The notes beneath the pieces were generated by a model, which was given only the letters and a program-made list of their open reading frames with translations, had not been told where the DNA came from and ran no database searches. From contig JACQZW010000055.1 in NCBI GenBank assembly GCA_016213675.1, positions 1 through 64,000 of the forward strand: DNA of 64,000 nt, written 5' to 3'. This stretch comes from Acidobacteriota bacterium. GTDB lineage: Bacteria; Acidobacteriota; Thermoanaerobaculia; Thermoanaerobaculales; Thermoanaerobaculaceae. Positions 19,158 through 26,310 of this stretch are shown piece after piece. The stretch's first letter is position 1; each line of letters starts with the position of its first letter. Position numbers and translations under genes: made by a program.

Positions 19158-20975
19158 TCACTCGACCGTCACGCTCTTCGCGAGGTTTCTCGGCTGGTCG
19201 ACGTCGCAGCCGCGGCGCACGGCGACCTCGTAGGCGAGGAGCTGCAGCGGCACGGCGGCGACGATCGGAGCGAGCGGCCAGGGGAGCGCAGGGAGCGGGA
19301 TGACGGCGCGGGCGAGGTCCGCCAGCCGCTCGTCGTGGGGGTCGCCGATGGCGTAGACCGGCGCCTTGCGGGCGCGCACCTCTTGGACGTTCGACAGCAC
19401 CTTGTCGACGAGGTCGTCTGCCGGGCAGAGGGCGACGACCGGGAACGTCTCGTCGAGCAGGGCGATCGGCCCGTGCTTCATCTCGCCGGCCGGGTAACCC
19501 TCGGCGTGGAGGTACGAGATCTCCTTGAGCTTGAGCGCCCCCTCGAGGGCGAGGGGATAGAGCGCGCCGCGGCCGAGGTAGAGGGCGCTCGTGGCGTGCT
19601 GGAGCTCCTCGGCGACGGCCGCCACGGTGCCGGCCTGGTCGAGGGCAGCCTGAAGGTCGTAGGGCAGCGCCCGGGCGCGCTCGAGCAGGCCGTCGGCGTC
19701 ACCCGCCCCGCGCGCCGCGCGCAGCGCCAGCGCGAGGGCGAGCAGGGCGACGAGCTGGGTGGTGAACGCCTTGGTCGAGGCGACGCCGATCTCGGGTCCC
19801 GCGTGGGTCAGCAGCGTCGCGTCGGCCAGGCGGGTGGCCAGCGAGCCGCGCACGTTGCACACCGTCGCGAGGACGGCGCCGAGCTCCCGCGCCTGGCGCA
19901 TCGCGGCGATGGTGTCGGCGGTCTCCCCCGACTGGGTGATGCCGATGGCCAGCGTGTCGGACCCGACGAGCGGCTCGCGGTAGCGGAACTCCGAGGCGTA
20001 GTCGACCTCGCACGGGATGCGGGCGAGGCGCTCGAGGTAGAACTTGCCGACGTGGGCGGCGTGCCACGAGGTGCCGCAGGCGACGAGCTGGACCCGGGCG
20101 ACCGCGGCCAGGCGGGCGGCGTCGAGCCCGTGGTGGGCGAGCGAGAGCTCCCGGAGGCCCTGGGGGAGCAGCGCCTCCAGCGTCTCGGCGACCGCCCCCG
20201 GCTGCTCGTGGATCTCCTTGTGCATGAAGTGGCGGAAGCCGCCCCGCTCGACCTGGCCGGGCTCCCAGTCGAGGGTGACCACCGGGCGCTCGACCGGCCG
20301 GCCGTCCTGGTCGAACACCTCGACGCGGCCCGCGGTCACCACCGCCACGTCGCCGTCCTCGAGGTGGATGCAGCGGCGGGTCAGAGCGATGACCGCCGCG
20401 GGATCCGAGGCGATGAGGTTCTCGCCGTCGCCGAGGCCGACGACCAGCGGCGGCCCGTTGCGCAGCGCGACCAGCGTCCCGGCCGCGTCGCGGGACATCG
20501 CCGCGACGGCGTACTGGCCGTGCAGCCGGCCACGCATGGCGAGCGCCGCCCGCGCCAGATCGGCGCCGGACCGCGCCAGCAGGTGCGCGATGACCTCCGA
20601 GTCGGTGTCCGACGAGAAGCGCGCGCCGGCCGCCTCGAGCTCCGCCCGGAGCTCGCGGAAGTTCTCGATGATGCCGTTGTGGACGACGGCGACGCGCCCG
20701 TCGGAGTCGGTGTGGGGGTGGGCGTTCTTCTCGATCGGCGCGCCGTGGGTCGCCCAGCGGGTGTGGCCGAGCGCGAGGTTCGAGCGGATCCCGGCCGCGT
20801 ACGCCTTCTCGACCAGGTTGATGAGCTTGCCGGGAGCGCGCAGGACCTCGAGCCGGTCACCGGCGTGGACCGCGATGCCCGCCGAGTCGTAGCCGCGGTA
20901 CTCGAGCCGGCGCAGCGCCTCGAGCACCAGCGGGACCGCTTCGCGTGGACCGACGTAGCCGACGATGCCGCACAT
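19158..20975 (-). CDS. glmS: Glutamine--fructose-6-phosphate aminotransferase
   Basis: The product has 605 residues. The N-terminal glutaminase begins MCGIVGYVGPREAVPLVLEA, with Cys2 as the nucleophile. RRLEYRGYDSAGIAV and GHTRWATHGAP follow. The C-terminal half has two SIS domains (ACGTSWHAAHVGKFYLE, SQSGETADTIAAMR-like) and ends PRNLAKSVTVE. It makes glucosamine-6-phosphate, the entry to UDP-GlcNAc for peptidoglycan, LPS and also the bacillithiol made by the operon at 56-59 kb. No glmS ribozyme was seen upstream; the leader holds a heptamer repeat element instead. Confidence 0.97.
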   Translation of the reverse strand: MCGIVGYVGPREAVPLVLEALRRLEYRGYDSAGIAVHAGDRLEVLRAPGKLINLVEKAYAAGIRSNLALGHTRWATHGAPIEKNAHPHTDSDGRVAVVHNGIIENFRELRAELEAAGARFSSDTDSEVIAHLLARSGADLARAALAMRGRLHGQYAVAAMSRDAAGTLVALRNGPPLVVGLGDGENLIASDPAAVIALTRRCIHLEDGDVAVVTAGRVEVFDQDGRPVERPVVTLDWEPGQVERGGFRHFMHKEIHEQPGAVAETLEALLPQGLRELSLAHHGLDAARLAAVARVQLVACGTSWHAAHVGKFYLERLARIPCEVDYASEFRYREPLVGSDTLAIGITQSGETADTIAAMRQARELGAVLATVCNVRGSLATRLADATLLTHAGPEIGVASTKAFTTQLVALLALALALRAARGAGDADGLLERARALPYDLQAALDQAGTVAAVAEELQHATSALYLGRGALYPLALEGALKLKEISYLHAEGYPAGEMKHGPIALLDETFPVVALCPADDLVDKVLSNVQEVRARKAPVYAIGDPHDERLADLARAVIPLPALPWPLAPIVAAVPLQLLAYEVAVRRGCDVDQPRNLAKSVTVE

Positions 20976-21010
20976 TGAAGGACCTCCACCACCCGTCCGC
21001 CCAGGAACAG

Positions 21011-21151
21011 AAACTCACAGCCGACAGCCGACAGTTTCCCCCGCACGCCCACCCAACAAGCCCACCGCCCGGGCGACGGCAGGAGTGTAAGCCCTCCCGG
21101 GATCGCCGTGGCGGGTCTTCGCTGTGAGCTGTCGGCTGTTGGCTGTCGGCT
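21011..21151. repeat. Heptanucleotide-armed element between mglA and glmS
   Basis: CTCACAGCCGACAGCCGACAG (about 21014-21034) faces GCTGTGAGCTGTCGGC and more heptamers (21121-21151). The heptamers are the same CAGCCGA/CAGCTCA type as in the hutI/pcrA element. The core contains CCCACCCAACAAGCCCACC and CGCCCGGGCG. The mglA stop codon TAG is formed by the outermost AGCCGAC heptamer. Confidence 0.8.
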
Positions 21152-21734
21152 ACTTCTTGGAAAGCTCGTGGAGGACCTGCTTGGCGACGGCCTTCAGCGT
21201 CTCGAAGACGCCGATGCCCTTGGGCGCCACCGCCTCGAAGATCGGCTCCCCCTTGAAGTGCAGCGCGCGGACCAGCTCGTCGTAGCCGACGACGTTGGGC
21301 AGGTCGCGCTTGTTGAGCTGCAAGGCGTAGGGGACGTTCATCAGGTCGAAGCCGTTCTCGCGCAGGTTGAGCTTGAGGTTGTCGAGCGATTCGACGTTCG
21401 CGTCCATGCGCGCTTCCTGCGAGTCGGCGACGAAGATCACACCGTCGACGCCCTTGAGGATGAGCTTCCGGGACGCGTCGTAGAACACCTGGCCGGGGAC
21501 CGTGTAGAGGTGGAAGCGGGTGCGGAACCCGCGCACCGCCCCGAGGTCGAGGGGCAGGAAGTCGAAGAACAGCGTGCGGTCGGTCTCGGTGGCCAGGGAG
21601 ATGAGCTGGCCCTTGTTCTGCGGGTTGGTCTTCTCGTAGATGTACTGGAGGTTCGTCGTCTTCCCGCCCAGTCCCGGGCCATAGTAGACGATCTTGCAGT
21701 TGATCTCGCGCGAGGCGTAGTTGATGAAGCTCAT
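21150..21734 (-). CDS. mglA: MglA-type small Ras-like GTPase
   Basis: The product has 194 residues. The P-loop [17 protein letters not shown] is near residue 18, the switch II region reads [18 protein letters not shown], and the base-recognition motif is NKRDLP near 143. [20 protein letters not shown] is typical of the MglA clade. MglA sets front-rear polarity of motility machinery in Myxococcus and related bacteria. It overlaps mglB by four bases (ATGA), so the GTPase and its activating protein are translated together. Confidence 0.95.
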   Translation of the reverse strand: MSFINYASREINCKIVYYGPGLGGKTTNLQYIYEKTNPQNKGQLISLATETDRTLFFDFLPLDLGAVRGFRTRFHLYTVPGQVFYDASRKLILKGVDGVIFVADSQEARMDANVESLDNLKLNLRENGFDLMNVPYALQLNKRDLPNVVGYDELVRALHFKGEPIFEAVAPKGIGVFETLKAVAKQVLHELSKK

Positions 21735-22222
21735 TCTGAGAAGAGCTTGTCGATGTCGTCGTCGGTGATTTCCGCGAAGGGAGACTGCGGCGCCTCGCCT
21801 TCGGCCGCCTTGCTCGCCATCTGGTTGATGACCTCCTCCATCTCGGCCGCCGTCTTGCGCACCCGCAGCCGGACCAGGCCCAGCGACGAGCGCTCGTCGA
21901 AGATGACGACCAGGATCAGCCGCTGGCCGATGATCGAGATGTGGATGTTGTCCCGCTCGCCCTCGTGGAAGAGGATCGAGAACTCCTTCTCGCCGATGAG
22001 GCGGGCGAGACCGTCGGTGGCGGCGACGTTTCCGGCGGTGAGCGAGGCGAGGGAGGTGGCATCGACCTTCTCGAGGTCGCCCTTGGCTGCGATCTGCTGA
22101 CCGTTCTTGTCGACGAGGAAAACGATCTTCGCATTGGCGTCAACCCACAGGCGGGCGAGCAGCGAATTGATTCGGTCGAACTCCTCCTCGTAGATGACCA
22201 AGTTCGGTCCCAGCAAGCTCAT
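21731..22222 (-). CDS. mglB: MglB-type roadblock/LC7 GTPase-activating protein
   Basis: The product has 163 residues. The N-terminal roadblock fold contains [20 protein letters not shown], then [20 protein letters not shown] and [20 protein letters not shown]. The C-terminus is acidic and helical and ends [10 protein letters not shown]. MglB stimulates GTP hydrolysis by MglA and marks the lagging pole in Myxococcus. GGAGG precedes the ATG, and a TATACT box lies 28 bases upstream. Confidence 0.9.
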   Translation of the reverse strand: MSLLGPNLVIYEEEFDRINSLLARLWVDANAKIVFLVDKNGQQIAAKGDLEKVDATSLASLTAGNVAATDGLARLIGEKEFSILFHEGERDNIHISIIGQRLILVVIFDERSSLGLVRLRVRKTAAEMEEVINQMASKAAEGEAPQSPFAEITDDDIDKLFSE

Positions 22223-22250
22223 CAGCTACTGCCTCCGCTCATCGGTCTGG

Positions 22251-22279
22251 AGTATAACGTGTTGCGGAGAGTCAATCCA
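22251..22279 (-). promoter_or_regulatory. Putative promoter of mglBA
   Basis: On the minus strand TATACT (22256-22251) is a strong -10 box. TGGATT 17 bases upstream is a weak -35. Transcription would start near 22244, just before mglB, inside the 3' end of recR. Read-through from recR remains possible. Confidence 0.45.
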
Positions 22280-22868
22280 TCCCCCGACGGCCCGCGAGTG
22301 CCCTGGACAGCGTGACTTGATCGGCATAGGAGATCTCACCGCCGGCCGGCAACCCGAAGGCGATCCGGCTCACGTTGGCGCCGACCGCGTGCAGCGCCCG
22401 GGCCAGGTAGTGGGCGGTGGCCTCGCCTTCCACGGTCGGGTTGGTGGCCAGGATGACCTCGTTCACGCCACCTTCCTGGACGCGGCGGACGAGCGCGGCG
22501 ACGGTGAGCTCGTCCGGGCCCACGCCGTGCAGCGGGTCGAGGGTCCCGCCGAGGACGTGGTAGCGGCCGTGGAACTCGGAGGTCGCTTCGACCGCCCAGG
22601 CGTTCAGGGGATCCTCGACCACGCAGATGACTCCCTCGCGCGTCGTGTCGCGGCACACCGGGCAGGGGTCGTCCTCGGTGATCAGGTAACAGGTCGAGCA
22701 GTGTCGCACCTGCTCGGCGGCCCGGCCGACCGCGGCCGCGAGCCGCGACGCCCCGGCGGGCGCCCGCAGCAGGTGCTGCACGAGCCGCACCGCGGTGCGC
22801 GGTCCGACCCCTGGCAACTGCTGCAGCTCCTCGACGAGCGCCACCACCGAGGGTGGCCGCAGCTCCAC
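22272..22868 (-). CDS. recR: Recombination protein RecR
   Basis: The product has 198 residues, the normal length. The helix-hairpin-helix LPGVGPRTAVRLVQHLL is near residue 16. A four-cysteine zinc finger (CSTCYLITEDDPCPVC) is near 57-72. The Toprim domain follows (ICVVEDPLNAWAVE, then LATNPTVEGEATAHYLA). RecR loads RecA on gapped DNA with RecO and RecF. The GTG start shares one base with the ybaB stop (TAGTG). Confidence 0.95.
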   Translation of the reverse strand: MELRPPSVVALVEELQQLPGVGPRTAVRLVQHLLRAPAGASRLAAAVGRAAEQVRHCSTCYLITEDDPCPVCRDTTREGVICVVEDPLNAWAVEATSEFHGRYHVLGGTLDPLHGVGPDELTVAALVRRVQEGGVNEVILATNPTVEGEATAHYLARALHAVGANVSRIAFGLPAGGEISYADQVTLSRALAGRRGMD

Positions 22869-23164
22869 TAGAACATCCCCGGCATCCCGGGCAGGCCCAT
22901 CTTCGCGAGCAGGCCCCGGGACTGCTCCTCGATCTGCCGGGAGGCCTCCTCCCAGGCCGCGACCACGAGGTCGCCGACCAGGCTCGCCTCCTCGCCCACG
23001 AGGGCCGCGGAGTCGATCTGGACGCCGCGGAGCTCCTTCAGACCGTTGAGTCGGACCTTGACCAGGCCCCCGCCCGCGGAGCCCTCGACCTCGAGCTCGC
23101 CGAGCGTCTTCTGCAGTTGCTCCTGGGCCTTCTGCGCCTGCTGCAGCATCTTCTGGATGTTCAT
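22868..23164 (-). CDS. ybaB: YbaB/EbfC nucleoid-associated protein
   Basis: The 98-residue product begins MNIQKMLQQAQKAQEQLQKT, continues with VEGSAGGGLVKVRLNGLKEL and ends MGLPGMPGMF, the signature layout of the family. It forms a tweezer-like homodimer that binds DNA. The order dnaX-ybaB-recR is conserved in many bacteria. It overlaps dnaX by ATGA and recR by one base. Confidence 0.95.
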   Translation of the reverse strand: MNIQKMLQQAQKAQEQLQKTLGELEVEGSAGGGLVKVRLNGLKELRGVQIDSAALVGEEASLVGDLVVAAWEEASRQIEEQSRGLLAKMGLPGMPGMF

Positions 23165-24747
23165 GCCTTCTCCTCGACCTTCTCGATGCGCCCGCCGAAC
23201 ACCCCGACGACGCGTTGCACCCTCGGGTCCGCCTCGACCCGTTGGCGCAGCCCCGGCGCCGCCGGCTGGCCGTTGTCGCCGTTGCCCTCGACCCGCACCT
23301 CGTCGGGCAGCCCGGCGGCGCGTGCGGCGGCGGTCAGCTCGCCCAAGCTGTCGCGCAGGGAGGCGAGCGTCGCCGCCGGCGCACCCGGAAAGCGCAGAAC
23401 CAGGGTCGATCCCTCGACGACGACGTCCTTCGCGGCCCGGACGCGGCCAGCCAGCAGGTGCGCTCCGGCGTCGTCCAGGGCGGTTCCGAGGCGCCCCTGC
23501 GCGGTCGGCGCCGCACCAGCCGTTGGCGCGGCGATGGCTGGGCTGTTTCCTGCCGGCGGCGTCCCGTGACCCGCCGCGGGGCTCCGCCGCGGCGCCACGG
23601 GCGCCGGGGCGCTGCCGGTCGAGCCCGCGCCTCCGGCGGCCAGCAGCTCCTCCACCCGGCGAAGCCGCGGCCACAGGGCGAGCCGACCGATGGCGACGGC
23701 CACCGCCAGGCCGGGACGGTCGGCGGTCGCGATCATGGCGCGCTGCTCGAGGGCCAGGCCCACGAGGCGCAGCAGCAGGGGCACCCCGACCTCCTCCGCG
23801 GAGGCGCGCAGGGTCGCGCGGTGCTCCTCGGCGTAGGCGACCGGCGCGGCGCCGTCGCAGGCGAGCAGGAGCAGGGCGTCCAGGAGCTGTACGAGCTCGG
23901 CGTACAGGGCCGCGGTGTCCCGGCCGAGACGCTCCTCCTCGCGGACGATGCCGAGCGCGCGCGGCGCGTCGCCGGCGGCCAGCGCGTCCCACAGCGAGAG
24001 CAGCACCTCCTGCGGCGGCAGGCCGAGGACCTCGGTGACCGCCGCCTCGTCGATGCCCGCGTCGGCGAAGGCGCGCACCCGGTCGAGCAACGACAGGGCA
24101 TCGCGCAGGCTGCCTTCCGTGGCGCGAGCGACGAGGCGGGCCGCGCCGGGCGTGAGCGCGAAGCCCTCCTCGGCGGCGATCTTCTGCAGCCGGGCGATGA
24201 TGACGTCGCCGGGAATCGGCCGGAAGTCGAGCTGCTGGCAGCGCGACAGGATCGTCGCCGGGAACTTGTCCTTCTCGGTCGAGGCGAGGATGAACACGAC
24301 GTGAGCAGGCGGCTCCTCGAGGATCTTCAGGAGAGCGTTGAACGCCGCGTCGGTGAGCTGGTGCGCCTCGTCGACGATGAACACCCGGTAGCGGTCGCGG
24401 ACCGGGAGGACCCTGGCCACCTCGCGCAGCTCGCGGACGTCGTCGATTCCGCGGTTCGACGCGGCGTCCATCTCCAGCACGTCGAGCGCCGAGCCGGCCG
24501 CGATCTCGACGCACGTCGCGCACACGCCGCACGGGTCCGCGGTCGGGCCCTTCTCGCAGTTGAGCGCCTTGGCGAGCAGCCGCGCGACCGTCGTCTTGCC
24601 GACGCCGCGCAACCCGGAGAACAGGTACGCATGGGCGACCTGGCCGGACGACAGGGCGTTGCGCAGCGAGCGGACGACCACCTCCTGACCGACGAGGTCG
24701 TCGAACCGCTGCGGGCGCCAGCGCCGGGCCAGGACCTGGTAGGTCAT
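23161..24747 (-). CDS. dnaX: DNA polymerase III subunit gamma/tau
   Basis: The product has 528 residues. The clamp-loader AAA+ domain opens MTYQVLARRWRPQRFDDLVG. The P-loop FSGLRGVGKTTVARLLAK is near residue 43, four zinc-binding cysteines follow (CEKGPTADPCGVCATC), then DAASNRGIDDVREL and VDEAHQLTDAAFNALLKILE. The C-terminal third is Ala/Pro-rich and ends in a short conserved domain. I chose the ATG at 24747; the frame upstream (VRTPDPGPRTP) is only a translation of the GGGGTCC repeat. No slippery frameshift site was noticed. Confidence 0.95.
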   Translation of the reverse strand: MTYQVLARRWRPQRFDDLVGQEVVVRSLRNALSSGQVAHAYLFSGLRGVGKTTVARLLAKALNCEKGPTADPCGVCATCVEIAAGSALDVLEMDAASNRGIDDVRELREVARVLPVRDRYRVFIVDEAHQLTDAAFNALLKILEEPPAHVVFILASTEKDKFPATILSRCQQLDFRPIPGDVIIARLQKIAAEEGFALTPGAARLVARATEGSLRDALSLLDRVRAFADAGIDEAAVTEVLGLPPQEVLLSLWDALAAGDAPRALGIVREEERLGRDTAALYAELVQLLDALLLLACDGAAPVAYAEEHRATLRASAEEVGVPLLLRLVGLALEQRAMIATADRPGLAVAVAIGRLALWPRLRRVEELLAAGGAGSTGSAPAPVAPRRSPAAGHGTPPAGNSPAIAAPTAGAAPTAQGRLGTALDDAGAHLLAGRVRAAKDVVVEGSTLVLRFPGAPAATLASLRDSLGELTAAARAAGLPDEVRVEGNGDNGQPAAPGLRQRVEADPRVQRVVGVFGGRIEKVEEKA

Positions 24748-24755
24748 GCCCGCCC

Positions 24756-24936
24756 CCCCACCCGGGGTCCGGGGTCCGGGGTCCGGGGTCCGGACAACCA
24801 TTCCCGAGACAGGTCGAGTCGTTGCGTCGTGGTGAGGTTCAAGCCCATGCCTCCTCGATCGGAACCGCGTCGGTCCCTGCCGGGCGTCCCAAGAGTCGCC
24901 GTCGTCCGGAGGCCGGACCCCAGACCCCGGAACCCA
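24756..24936. repeat. GGGGTCC heptamer element between SRP RNA and dnaX
   Basis: At 24762-24797 GGGGTCC is repeated four times next to a CCCCCCCACCC core. At 24912-24936 a degenerate opposite arm reads CCGGACCCCAGACCCCGGAA. The arms are about 115 bases apart and can pair. The outer arm begins 21 bases past the 3' end of the SRP RNA gene. Confidence 0.7.
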
Positions 24937-24956
24937 GTCTCTCTGCCGTGGCGAAC

Positions 24957-25063
24957 CAAGGAGCCCGGGGGGACCGCGGCGCCCGGCGTGATCCCCTTAT
25001 CGCTGCTCCCTTCCGGGCCTGACGAGGTTCGGGGGCGCCGTCGCGCGGGACCCGGGCTCCTTG
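24957..25063 (-). ncRNA. ffs: Signal recognition particle RNA, small bacterial type
   Basis: On the minus strand the conserved SRP domain IV is present: GTCAGGCCCGGAAGGGAGCA with the GGAA tetraloop and asymmetric internal loop. The ends CAAGGAGCCCGGG and CCCGGGCTCCTTG pair to close a single long hairpin of about 107 nt, typical of 4.5S RNA. It binds Ffh for membrane-protein targeting. Its place between tadA/tRNA-Ser and dnaX matches the Bacillus order. A possible promoter (TTCCCG-17-AATACT, 25120-25092) lies upstream. The exact 5' end is uncertain by a few bases. Confidence 0.92.
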
Positions 25064-25475
25064 CTTCCCACGGCATTCCGGAGCGACATGCAGTATTCGA
25101 CGAGGGCGGGATTGCGGGAACACCGCGACAGCATAGGCCACCTGGCCAACTAGCCGCCAACCTGCCCCTCGGCTCTGGCCGACCGCCAGGCAGCCCGCGT
25201 CGCGCCACCCGCCCAACCACCCCGCGATCGAACCCGCCCCTCCCGCGCTCCAACCCGCCACCCACCCACGCGGGTTCCGGGGTGACCGCGCTGCATTTCG
25301 CGATCGGCATGCACAGCCCCCACCCATCCACCTGCAGCCTGATTCCGAGCCTGCAGCCCGGGTCTTGCACCCTCCCAACCCACCGCAAGATCTCACCCGC
25401 CCTCTCCGCCTCTGGCGCGTCGGGCGTGCAACTGGCGGCGCGCACATAGGCAAGACGGGCGTGCACGGGCCGAGG
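25064..25475. other. Gene-free 412-bp spacer with C-run tract
   Basis: No credible gene lies between SRP RNA and tRNA-Ser(GGA). The minus strand from about 25277 to 25205 carries many G-runs of three or four with short loops (for example GGGTGGGTGGCGGG), so it could form a G-quadruplex upstream of the SRP RNA promoter. The remainder (25280-25470) shows nothing I recognise. Confidence 0.5.
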
Positions 25476-25565
<90 letters not shown>

Positions 25566-25607
25566 GCACGGGCCGTGGAAACCACTCGCTGCAACTTCTC
25601 AAAGGAC

Positions 25608-25697
25608 TGGCGGAGAGGGTGGGATTTGAACCCACGGACCTCGTGAAAGGTCACCGGTTTTCGAGACCGGCCCGATCGTCCACTCTGGCACCTCTCC
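25608..25697 (-). tRNA. tRNA-Ser (CGA anticodon)
   Basis: On the minus strand GGAGAGG pairs with CCTCTCC, with discriminator G and an encoded CCA. The anticodon arm GCCGGTCTCGAAAACCGGT gives CGA. A long variable arm is present. It is 42 bases upstream of tRNA-Ser(GGA), and the two probably share one transcript from the promoter at 25794-25822. Confidence 0.95.
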
Positions 25698-25793
25698 GCG
25701 CCGAGATCTTCTCGCAAAGAACCGACCGCCATCCGCCCGGCACCCGGCAACCGCGTCGCGCGGCTCCGACATCACTCCGCGCCGGGGACGCGA

Positions 25794-25822
25794 AGTCTAC
25801 CCGGGGTCGCGCAACTTTGCAA
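25794..25822 (-). promoter_or_regulatory. Promoter for the tRNA-Ser pair
   Basis: On the minus strand TTGCAA (25822-25817), a 17-bp spacer and TAGACT (25799-25794) lie at the very end of tadA. Transcription would start near 25787, about 90 bases before the first tRNA. Confidence 0.55.
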
Positions 25823-26291
25823 AGAACTGCCTGAGCAGGTCCTGGGCGGCGGACGCGAGCAGCCCGGCCCGCCAGGCGACGCGGTGGTTGAGGCGCGGGT
25901 CGTCGAGGAGGTTGGCCAGGGAGCCGGCGAATCCGGCCTTCGGGTCGGACGCCGCGAACACCACGCACTCCAGCCGCGCGAGGACGCAGGCTGCGGCGCA
26001 CATCGCGCACGGCTCGAGCGTCACGTAGAGCGTGCATCCCGCGAGGTTCCACGTGCCCAACGCGCGGGCGGCCGCGCGGACGGCGAGGAGCTCGGCGTGC
26101 GCCGTCGGATCGGCGTCGCGCTCGCGGCGGTTGCCGGCGGACGCGAGGACCTTCCCGTCCGCACCCACGACCACGGCCCCCACCGGCACGTCGCCGGCGG
26201 ACCCGGCGCGCCGCGCCTCGTCGAGCGCGAGCGCCATCGCGGCCCGGTCGCGGTCGTCGAACGCCCAGTCGGGAGTGGTCTCGGCGGGCAT
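25797..26291 (-). CDS. tadA: tRNA-specific adenosine deaminase
   Basis: The product has 164 residues. The zinc-dependent deaminase signature is complete: HAE near residue 65 and LEPCAMC near 93-98. DVPVGAVVV and DPKAGFAGSL are also typical of TadA. It converts A34 to inosine in tRNA-Arg(ACG), and that tRNA is itself encoded at 31820-31893. The gene ends just before the tRNA-Ser promoter. Confidence 0.95.
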   Translation of the reverse strand: MPAETTPDWAFDDRDRAAMALALDEARRAGSAGDVPVGAVVVGADGKVLASAGNRRERDADPTAHAELLAVRAAARALGTWNLAGCTLYVTLEPCAMCAAACVLARLECVVFAASDPKAGFAGSLANLLDDPRLNHRVAWRAGLLASAAQDLLRQFFAKLRDPG

Positions 26292-26310
26292 CAGCGGCCG
26301 GTTCCCGAGC

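Noticed and set aside
20976..21149. glmS ribozyme upstream of glmS
   Set aside because: No conserved glmS ribozyme core was seen. The leader is filled by the heptanucleotide element.
24748..24801. N-terminal extension of DnaX (MVVRTPDPGPRTP...)
   Set aside because: It is a translation of the GGGGTCC repeat. The family start MTYQVLARRWRPQ lies at 24747.
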